64,000 nt of DNA from Pseudonocardia sp. DSM 110487 (lineage in GTDB: Bacteria; Actinomycetota; Actinomycetes; Mycobacteriales; Pseudonocardiaceae), in assembly GCF_019468565.1 (NCBI RefSeq), contig NZ_CP080521.1, forward strand, positions 1,984,001 to 2,048,000. The letters are read 5' to 3'. The position numbers and the translations under genes are program-made. The first letter of the stretch is position 1. Each line of letters starts with the position of its first letter. This document shows positions 27,801-33,100 of this stretch, piece by piece. Below the pieces are notes generated by a model. That model was not told the origin of the DNA. It did not search any database and saw only the letters and a list, made by a program, of their open reading frames with translations.

Positions 27801-28240
27801 TGCTCTCGACGAGGGACTTCCTCTACGGCCTCGAGCCCGACATCGAGCACACCGCGCGGCTGGAGCAGGGCGTCACGCTGATCATCGAGCTGGAGGCGAT
27901 CTCCGAGCCCGACGAGCGCGGCTTCCGCAACGTGGTCACCACGCTGAACGGCCAGCTGCGGCCGGTGTCGGTGCGGGACCGGTCGGTCGCCACGGACGTG
28001 AAGGCCGCCGAGAAGGCCGACCGGAACGACCCGAGGCACGTGGCGGCGCCGTTCGCAGGGGTCGTGACGCTGCAGGTCGGCGAGGGCGATCGGGTCGAGG
28101 CGGGGCAGACCGTCGCCACGATCGAGGCGATGAAGATGGAGGCCTCGATCACCACGCACCAGGCCGGCACCGTCAAACGGCTCGCGATCGGCAAGGTGCA
28201 ACAGGTCGAGGGCGGTGACCTGCTGCTGGTCCTGCAATGA
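24851..28240 (+). CDS. pyc: Pyruvate carboxylase
   Basis: Biotin-dependent anaplerotic enzyme converting pyruvate, bicarbonate and ATP to oxaloacetate (about 1129 aa, full length). Domain order: biotin carboxylase (MFRKVLVANRGEIAIRAFRA; ATP-grasp AVAGGGGRGMR; FIEMNPRIQVEHTVTEQ), then the carboxyltransferase barrel (TDTTFRDAHQSLLATRVRT with metal-binding residues; LHTHDTAGGQ), then the allosteric/tetramer region, then the biotinyl domain with AMKMEAS, where Lys1095 is biotinylated. The start is either GTG 24851 (leaderless spacing) or ATG 24863. Overlaps rsmD by ATGA. Confidence 0.95.
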   Translation: MTNGMFRKVLVANRGEIAIRAFRAAYELGVSTVAVFPHEDRNSLHRAKADESYQIGEPGHPVRAYLSVEEIIKAAKRAGADAIYPGYGFLSENPDLAEACEREGITFVGPPAEVLHLTGNKARAVAAAREAGVAVLASSQPSDDVDTLLAAADEVGFPIFVKAVAGGGGRGMRRVGQPHALREAIEAAMREAESAFGDATVFLEQAVVNPRHIEVQILADGDGNVVHLYERDCSVQRRHQKVVEIAPAPNLDPELRERICNDAVAFARHIGYVNAGTVEFLLDERGNHVFIEMNPRIQVEHTVTEQVTDRDLVIAQLRIASGLTLPELRLTQDQITLSGAALQCRVTTEDPQNGFRPDTGTISAYRSPGGPGVRLDGGTTHTGAEVSAHFDSMLVKLTCYGHDFPNAVRRARRAIAEFRIRGVSTNLPFLAAVLDDPDFAAGRVTTSFIDERPQLLEARKPADRGTRVLNYLADVTVNKPNGPRPQVVEPVDKLPRRDVDAPAPDGSRQLLRQLGPEGFARWLREQTTVPVTDTTFRDAHQSLLATRVRTRDLLTVAPHVARMAPQLLSIECWGGATYDVALRFLAEDPWERLAALSDAVPNICTQMLLRGRNTVGYTPYPTEVTDAFVDEAARTGMDIFRIFDALNDVEQMRPAIDAVRATGTAVAEVALCYTADLSDPAEQLYTLDYYLRLAEQIVDAGAHIIAIKDMAGLLRPPAARTLVTALRERFDLPVHLHTHDTAGGQLATLVTAIDAGVDAVDAAVASMAGTTSQPSLSALVAATDHTERPTGLSLEAIGDLEPYWEAVRKVYAPFEAALPSPTGRVYHHEIPGGQLSNLRQQAIALGLGNRFELIEDCYAAADRMLGRLVKVTPSSKVVGDLALHLVGAGVEPKDFEADPGQFDVPDSVIGFLRGELGDPPGGWPEPFRSRALEGRSAERESVELSDEDRAALKDDRRGTLNRLLFPGPTKEFLAHREAYGDTSVLSTRDFLYGLEPDIEHTARLEQGVTLIIELEAISEPDERGFRNVVTTLNGQLRPVSVRDRSVATDVKAAEKADRNDPRHVAAPFAGVVTLQVGEGDRVEAGQTVATIEAMKMEASITTHQAGTVKRLAIGKVQQVEGGDLLLVLQ

Positions 28241-28800
28241 CCCGGATCATCGCCGGCGCGGCGGGCGGGCGCCGCCTCGTGGTGCCGCCCAAGGGCACCC
28301 GGCCCACGTCGGACCGGGTGCGCGAGGCGCTGTTCTCCGCGCTCGACGCCGACCCCGGCCTCGACGGGGCAGCGGTGCTCGACCTGTGCGCCGGTTCCGG
28401 GGCCCTCGGGTTGGAGGCGCTGTCGCGGGGCGCGGCGCACGCGCTCTTCGTCGAGTCCGACCGGCGTGCCGCGGGCGTGCTGCGGCGCAACACGGCCGCC
28501 CTCGGCTTCGCCGACACCGAGGTGCGGGTGGCGCCCGCCGCCACCGTGCTCGCGGCGCCCGCCGACCGTCCGTACGACGTCGTGCTTGTCGACCCGCCCT
28601 ACGACGTGCCGGCCACCGAGGTCGCGGGGTGGCTCGCGGCCGCCGCGGCGCACGGCTGGCTCGCCGACGGCGCCGTGGTGGTGGTTGAGCGTGCTGGGCG
28701 GGACGGGGCGTTCCCGTGGCCGCCCGCGTTGCGGGCCGCCCGGGAACGCCGCTACGGCGACACGACCCTGCACACGGCCGTTCTGGTCGCGGACCGGTAG
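28237..28800 (+). CDS. rsmD: 16S rRNA (guanine(966)-N2)-methyltransferase
   Basis: SAM-dependent rRNA methyltransferase (187 aa). N terminus RIIAGAAGGRRLVVPP and TRPTSDRVREALFSAL, SAM-binding LDLCAGSGALGLEALSRGA and the catalytic motif VDPPYD identify RsmD. Short overlap with pyc, and coaD follows 11 bp downstream, the common pyc/rsmD/coaD order of actinobacteria. Confidence 0.95.
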   Translation: MTRIIAGAAGGRRLVVPPKGTRPTSDRVREALFSALDADPGLDGAAVLDLCAGSGALGLEALSRGAAHALFVESDRRAAGVLRRNTAALGFADTEVRVAPAATVLAAPADRPYDVVLVDPPYDVPATEVAGWLAAAAAHGWLADGAVVVVERAGRDGAFPWPPALRAARERRYGDTTLHTAVLVADR

Positions 28801-28811
28801 CGTCCCCGCTC

Positions 28812-29294
28812 GTGACGCGCGCCGTCTGTCCCGGATCGTTCGACCCGCCCACCAACGGGCACCTCGACGTCATCGGCCGCACGGCGGCGTTGTTCGACGA
28901 GGTCGTCGTCGCCGTGCTCGTGAACAAGTCCAAGAAGGGCATGTTCACCGTGGACGAGCGCATGGCGATGCTCTCCGAGATCATCGCGCCGTACCCGAAC
29001 GTCCGGGTCGACTCGTTCCACGGGCTGCTGGTCGACTACTGCCGCGCCCACGAGATCCAGGCGATCGTCAAGGGCCTGCGCGTGGTCACCGACTTCGAGT
29101 ACGAGCTGCAGATGGCCCAGATGAACCAGCGGCTCTCCGGGGTCGACACGCTGTTCATGTCGACGAGCCCCGAGTACGGGTTCGTGTCGAGCTCGCTGGT
29201 GAAGGAGGTCGCCACGTACGGCGGCGACGTCGGCCACCTCCTGCCCGAGACGGTCCATCGGCAGCTGCAGGAGCGGATCGCGGAGCGGGGCTAG
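28812..29294 (+). CDS. coaD: Phosphopantetheine adenylyltransferase
   Basis: Fourth step of CoA synthesis: 4'-phosphopantetheine + ATP to dephospho-CoA (160 aa). The nucleotidyltransferase signature GSFDPPTNGHLDVI carries the TxGH-type active-site histidine, and VKGLRVVTDFEYELQMAQMN and SSSLVKEVA are conserved CoaD segments. GTG start 11 bp after rsmD. The stop lies within a short G/C hairpin (CGGGGC-N6-GCCCCG) that may help termination. Confidence 0.95.
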   Translation: MTRAVCPGSFDPPTNGHLDVIGRTAALFDEVVVAVLVNKSKKGMFTVDERMAMLSEIIAPYPNVRVDSFHGLLVDYCRAHEIQAIVKGLRVVTDFEYELQMAQMNQRLSGVDTLFMSTSPEYGFVSSSLVKEVATYGGDVGHLLPETVHRQLQERIAERG

Positions 29295-29342
29295 CCGGCC
29301 CCGGCCTCCTGCCGTCGCCGCCGCTGTCGGCCTCGCCCGCCG

Positions 29343-29410
29343 CAAGATCGCCGATTCGGTGCGCCGGCCGCGGGCCGGGCAGCTGTGGGTGCACCGGATC
29401 GCCGATCTTG
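29343..29410. repeat. 20-bp inverted repeat after coaD
   Basis: CAAGATCGCCGATTCGGTGC (29343-29362) pairs with GCACCGGATCGCCGATCTTG (29391-29410) with two mismatches across a 28-bp loop. It may act as the coaD terminator or be a REP-like element. Confidence 0.7.
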
Positions 29411-29604
29411 AGGGCCCGGCGGCCTCATCGTCGGCGTGATCATCGGATCGGTGCGCGGCCGGTCATATATGGCCGTGGAGGCACCCATCTGGTGATCTTC
29501 GTGGTTGCAGCGGGCAGGCTGGTGCCCATGATCATCGGTTGGGTGCGTGGCTGGCCATATTTGGCCGTTCTTGCGCCGACGCCTTGATCATGGCCGCGAG
29601 ACCG

Positions 29605-29777
29605 CCTTCGGTGGCGCCGCGCGCCCGAAGGGCAGGCCCATGGCCTGCCCGCTCTGCTTGCCCGGAGGGGTCGCAGAGGCTCACGGGTCAAGGGTCGCGA
29701 AGCGATCGCGCAGCGACGCCGTAGGCGCCCTTGAGGCGTGAGGGGCGGCCCCGCACGATGCGCGGCGCCACCGAAGG
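29605..29777 (+). repeat. Dispersed palindromic repeat, full copy B
   Basis: 173 bp bounded by CCTTCGGTGGCGCCG and CGGCGCCACCGAAGG. The interior includes GGGTCGCAGAGGCTC and GTCGCGAAGCGATCGCG, shared almost base for base with copy C at 58645-58817, which has the same length. About 30 bp of left flank (GCCTTGATCATGGCCGCGAG) is shared too. Confidence 0.88.
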
Positions 29778-29879
29778 CCACAGCTAGCCCTGCATGGCAG
29801 CGGCGCCACCGAAGGCCACAGCTAGCCCTGCATGGCAGCGGCGCTACCGAAGGCCACAGCTAGCTTTGCACGGCATGCG
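29765..29879 (+). repeat. Three 38-bp tandem repeats
   Basis: Units start at 29765, 29803 and 29841; a fourth begins at 29880 and stops after ~15 bp. Each starts with GCGCCACCGAAGGCC, the right terminus of repeat copy B, followed by ACAGCTAGCCCTGCATGGCA or a variant. The array looks like repeated duplication of the element's end with adjoining DNA. Confidence 0.85.
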
Positions 29880-29993
29880 GCGCCACCGAAGGCCCTGAGA
29901 TTGATCTCCAGCCGCATCACTCGTTCGGAACTTGACACGCGCGGACCGCGCCGAATACAGGGCTGGGCCGATCGGCGGTGAGAGGATGCGCGC

Positions 29994-30740
29994 GTGTACC
30001 GGGTCTTCGAATCGCTCGACGCGCTGGTCACGGTCGTCGAAGAGGCTCGGGGTGTCCCGATGACCTCCAACTGCGTCGTGCCGCGTGGTGACGTGCTCGA
30101 CCTGCTCGACGACGTACGCGAGGCGCTGCCTGGCGAGCTCGACGACGCCCAGGACGTCCTGGACCGTCGTGACGAGATCGTCGACGACGCAACGCAGGAG
30201 GCCGAGCAGACCCGCAGTTCGGCGCAGGAGGAGGCCGAGCGGCTGGTGTCGGACGCGCGGGCGGAGGCGGAGCGGCTGCTCGCCGAGGCACGGGCCGAGG
30301 CCGAGCAGACGGTGGCCCGCGCCCGCCACGAGGCCGAGCGTGCGGTGGCCGAGGGGCGTCGCCAGTTCACCGAGCTCACCGACCGGGCGAAGGTCGAGGC
30401 CGACCGGATCGCGCACGCCGGCCGCACCGCGCACGACCGGTACGTGGCAGACGGCCAGGCCGAGCAGGCGCGGCTCGTGTCGCAGGCCGAGGTCGTCCGG
30501 GCGGCGCACGTCGAGTCGGCCCGGATCGTCGACACCGCCGAGGTCGAGGCCGACCGGCTGCGCCAGGAGTGCGACGGCTACGTCGACGCGAAGCTCGCCG
30601 AGTTCGAGGACGCCCTCGGCAAGGCGCTGCGCACCATCAGCCGCGGCCGCAGCAACCTCTGGCGCGGCGCACCGCAGAACGGCGCAGCCGGTGTTGGGCT
30701 GAACGGGCGGTCCGGTACCGGCATGGATCTCATCGACTGA
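29994..30740 (+). CDS. DivIVA-like coiled-coil protein (SepIVA-type)
   Basis: 248 aa. The N terminus MYRVFESLDALVTVVEEARGVPMTSNCVVPRGDVLDLLDD matches the SepIVA-like septal proteins encoded near coaD in mycobacteria (quoted here as MYRVFESLDALVTV and RGDVLDLLDD). Residues ~55-215 are a long coiled coil rich in Glu, Ala and Arg (EAERLLAEARAEAEQTVARA), resembling an ATP-synthase b-subunit stalk. The C-terminal tail is glycine-rich. Likely a membrane-proximal scaffold for septation or polar growth; function is inferred from the mycobacterial relative. GTG start with GAGAGGA upstream. Confidence 0.8.
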   Translation: MYRVFESLDALVTVVEEARGVPMTSNCVVPRGDVLDLLDDVREALPGELDDAQDVLDRRDEIVDDATQEAEQTRSSAQEEAERLVSDARAEAERLLAEARAEAEQTVARARHEAERAVAEGRRQFTELTDRAKVEADRIAHAGRTAHDRYVADGQAEQARLVSQAEVVRAAHVESARIVDTAEVEADRLRQECDGYVDAKLAEFEDALGKALRTISRGRSNLWRGAPQNGAAGVGLNGRSGTGMDLID

Positions 30741-30796
30741 GTCGCTCGCACGTTTCTGATCGATCACCATCGGGGGACGCCGGCGACGCTGCGCGT

Positions 30797-30808
30797 TAGG
30801 CTCACCCC
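30797..30808 (+). promoter_or_regulatory. Probable leaderless promoter of MinD-like ATPase 1
   Basis: TAGGCT (30797-30802) lies 6 bp before the GTG at 30809. Confidence 0.4.
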
Positions 30809-31891
30809 GTGGTACGCCGTCGGGTCGAGCCGGACCCTTCGATCTGGTGGGAGCGGTACGGTCATCGGCTGGAACCGCAAGCGCTGCGTCACATCGAGTG
30901 GGGACCCGACCAGCCAGGGGGTGCAGTGAGTTCGACAGGGTCCGCGTCTCCGCTCGGTCCTCAACAGGAGGATCCGGGCGGCAGCGCGGTGGCGCTCGAC
31001 GCCGACGCGATTCTCAGGGCCCGGCCAGACGAGCCGTCGATGGGGTGGCGTCGCGCGTTGTTGCGGGCCACCGGCGGTGTGATCAACCCGGGGCCCAGCG
31101 CGGCGGAGGTGCGCTGGCGTGACCTGCTGCACCGCATCCGGCGGCCGCTGATCCAGTCCCACCGCATCGCCGTGAGCTCCATCAAGGGCGGGGTCGGCAA
31201 GACCACGATCTCCACCCTTCTCGGCCTCGTCATGGCCGAGAACCGCGGCGACCGCGTGATCGTGCTCGACGCCAACCCCGATGCCGGCACGCTTGCCGAC
31301 CGGCTCACGGGCGAGTCCTCGGTCACGGTGCGGGAGTTGCTGCGCGACCTCGAGCGGATCCACTCCTGGACCGAGGTGTCGCGCTACACGAGCCTCGCGG
31401 GACGGCTGCAGGTGCTGGCGTCCGAGCAGGACCCGGCGTCCAGCGAGGCGTTCAGCCGCGAGGAGTACCAGCAGATCTGCGCGCTGCTGGACCGCTTCTT
31501 CAACATCATCATCACCGACTCGGGCACGGGGCTCGTGCACTCGGCGATGGAGGGCACGCTCAAGCTCGCCGACAGCCTCATCGTGGTGGGCGCGCCCACC
31601 GTCGACGGCGCGGGACGAGCGAGCAAGACGCTCGACTGGCTCCTGGCCCACGGCCACTCGGCGCTCGCCACGGAGGCGGTCGTCGTGCTGTCGTGCGACC
31701 GCACCAGCGCAGAGGTCGACCAGGACCGGATCCGCAAGCACTTCGCCGCCCGCAGCCGGGCGGTCGTCGAGATCCCGCACGACCCCCATCTGGCCACCGG
31801 CGGCCGTGTGGAGCTCGCCCACCTGCGCCCGGCCACCCGGGACGCGGCCTACGAGCTGGCCGCGCTGATGGCCGATCGCTTCGTCACGTGA
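30809..31891 (+). CDS. MinD/ParA-like ATPase 1 (type VII secretion-associated type)
   Basis: 360 aa. After an ~80-residue variable N terminus (VRRRVEPDPSIWWERYGHRL) comes the block shared by all four paralogues: GWRRALLRATGGVINPG, then the deviant Walker A SIKGGVGKTT with signature Lys126 and P-loop Lys131, ENRGDRVIVLDANPDAGTLA, RYTSLAGRLQVLASEQDPA and IIITDSGTGLVHSAMEGTL. This pattern matches MinD-like ATPases linked to mycobacterial ESX systems (EspI C-terminal type). GTG 30809 has a leaderless-type -10; GTG 30926 with AGGGGG upstream is an alternative that removes the N-terminal extension. The stop overlaps the first 77-bp repeat (GTGA). Confidence 0.88.
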   Translation: MVRRRVEPDPSIWWERYGHRLEPQALRHIEWGPDQPGGAVSSTGSASPLGPQQEDPGGSAVALDADAILRARPDEPSMGWRRALLRATGGVINPGPSAAEVRWRDLLHRIRRPLIQSHRIAVSSIKGGVGKTTISTLLGLVMAENRGDRVIVLDANPDAGTLADRLTGESSVTVRELLRDLERIHSWTEVSRYTSLAGRLQVLASEQDPASSEAFSREEYQQICALLDRFFNIIITDSGTGLVHSAMEGTLKLADSLIVVGAPTVDGAGRASKTLDWLLAHGHSALATEAVVVLSCDRTSAEVDQDRIRKHFAARSRAVVEIPHDPHLATGGRVELAHLRPATRDAAYELAALMADRFVT

Positions 31892-31968
31892 GCGAGCTTG
31901 CGAGCGAACCAATAGATACAGCAGCGTCGCGCACGCGTCTGACGAGCGTCAGCGAGGAGGGCACGTGA
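31888..31968 (+). CDS. 26-codon micro-ORF 1
   Basis: Starts at GTG 31888, which overlaps the TGA of ATPase gene 1 (GTGA), and ends in a TGA overlapping the GTG of micro-ORF 2. The peptide opens VSELASEPIDTAASRTRL. No GAGGAGG site stands before it, so initiation would depend on coupling from the upstream gene. It may be a translated repeat rather than a functional peptide. Confidence 0.35.
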   Translation: MSELASEPIDTAASRTRLTSVSEEGT

Positions 31969-32041
31969 GCGAGCTTGCGAGCGAACCAATAGATACAGCA
32001 GCGTCGCGCACGCGTCTGACGAGCGTCAGCGAGGAGGGCGC
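31888..32041 (+). repeat. Two tandem 77-bp units joining the first two ATPase genes
   Basis: Units 31888-31964 and 31965-32041 differ only at the last bases. Each starts GTGAGCGAGCTTGCGAGCGA and ends GAGGAGGGC, a strong ribosome-binding site for the GTG that follows. The third GTGAGCGAG, at 32042, is the start of ATPase gene 2. The whole intergenic gap is this duplication. Confidence 0.92.
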
Positions 32042-32045
32042 GTGA
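31965..32045 (+). CDS. 26-codon micro-ORF 2
   Basis: Identical to micro-ORF 1 except for the last residue. GAGGAGGGCAC stands directly before its GTG (31965), and its TGA overlaps the GTG of ATPase gene 2 (GTGA at 32042-32045). The layout is that of a translationally coupled leader. Confidence 0.4.
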   Translation: MSELASEPIDTAASRTRLTSVSEEGA

Positions 32046-33007
32046 GCGAGACCAGCGAGGCGCTCGAGGGCAGATCAGGCGCGCTCACCGAGGACGCGAT
32101 CGTCCGCTTCCGCGGTGAGCGCCCCGAAGGCGGCTGGCGTCGCCTGCTGTACCGCGTCACCGGCGGCCTCGTGAACCCGGGTCTCGGCGCGGCCGAACGG
32201 GCGCGCCGAGACCGGTTGCGACGCATTCGCCGCGCGGTGCCCGGCACGCACCAGATCGCCGTGAGCTCGATCAAGGGCGGGGTCGGCAAGACCACGGTGT
32301 CGGCGTGCCTCGGGCTCGTGCTCGCGGAGCACCGCGGCGACCGGGTGATCGCGCTGGACGCCAACCCGGACGCGGGCACGCTCGCCGACCGGCTCACGGG
32401 CGACACCTCGGTCACCGTGCGGCACATGCTGGAGAACCTCGAGTCGGCCTACTCGCTCGGCGACGTCGCCCGCTACACGAGCCTCGCGGGTCGGCTGCAG
32501 GTGCTGGCGTCCGAGCAGGACCCCGCGATGAGTGATGCGTTCGACCGGGCTGGGTACGAGCGCGTCTGCTCCGTGCTCAACCGCTTCTACAACGTCATCA
32601 TCACCGACTCGGGCACCGGCCTCGTGCACTCCGCGATGGAGGGCACGCTCGCGCTGGCCGACAGCCTCGTCGTGGTGGGCGCACCGACCGTCGACGGCGC
32701 CAGCCGGGCCAGCAAGACGCTCGACTGGCTCGTTGCGCACGGCTACGAAACCCAGGTGGACCAAGCCGTTGTCGTGTTGTCCTGCGATCGCAAGAGCGCG
32801 GAGGTCGACCCCAAGCGCGTGCGCGGGCACTTCGAGTCCCGCTGCCGGGGTGTGGTGGAGATCCCGCACGACCCGCACCTCGCCTCCGGCAGCCGGATCG
32901 AGCTCGAGCGGCTGCGGCCGGCCACTCATGACGCCTTCCTCGCCCTTGGCGCACTGATCGCGGACGGTTTCGGCGGTCGTCCACCCGCACCGCTCCCAGG
33001 ACGCTGA
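32042..33007 (+). CDS. MinD/ParA-like ATPase 2
   Basis: 321 aa, the shortest paralogue with the least N-terminal extension. GGWRRLLYRVTGGLVNPG is followed by SIKGGVGKTT (Lys78 and Lys83), EHRGDRVIALDANPDAGTLA, RYTSLAGRLQVLASEQDPA and IITDSGTGLVHSAMEGTL, so all nucleotide-site residues are present. The GTG at 32042 is preceded by GAGGAGGGCGC inside the second 77-bp repeat and overlaps a micro-ORF stop. Cytoplasmic. Partner proteins are unknown; its gene faces the Asp-rich membrane protein gene across a shared terminator. Confidence 0.9.
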   Translation: MSETSEALEGRSGALTEDAIVRFRGERPEGGWRRLLYRVTGGLVNPGLGAAERARRDRLRRIRRAVPGTHQIAVSSIKGGVGKTTVSACLGLVLAEHRGDRVIALDANPDAGTLADRLTGDTSVTVRHMLENLESAYSLGDVARYTSLAGRLQVLASEQDPAMSDAFDRAGYERVCSVLNRFYNVIITDSGTGLVHSAMEGTLALADSLVVVGAPTVDGASRASKTLDWLVAHGYETQVDQAVVVLSCDRKSAEVDPKRVRGHFESRCRGVVEIPHDPHLASGSRIELERLRPATHDAFLALGALIADGFGGRPPAPLPGR

Positions 33008-33047
33008 CGGGCAAGGACCGTCCTGCCACTCGCGCGTCGCCCGAGAT

Positions 33048-33089
33048 GACACGAGCCCCGCCGCACCAGGTGCAGCGGGGCTCGCGTGT
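33048..33089. terminator. Bidirectional terminator hairpin
   Basis: CACGAGCCCCGC and GCGGGGCTCGCGTG form a ~11-bp stem with a CAGGTG-containing loop, between the convergent stops at 33007 and 33101. Confidence 0.75.
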
Positions 33090-33100
33090 CGCCGGGAAGG

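Larger units (their letters stand above)
29295..29993. other. Repeat-filled spacer between coaD and the SepIVA-like gene
   Basis: No gene. In order it holds: an inverted repeat (29343-29410); two 40-bp direct repeats starting TGATCATCGG at 29437 and 29529 (period 92); repeat copy B (29605-29777); three 38-bp tandem units (29765-29879); and ~115 bp of unique sequence that should contain the promoter of the next gene. Confidence 0.75.
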
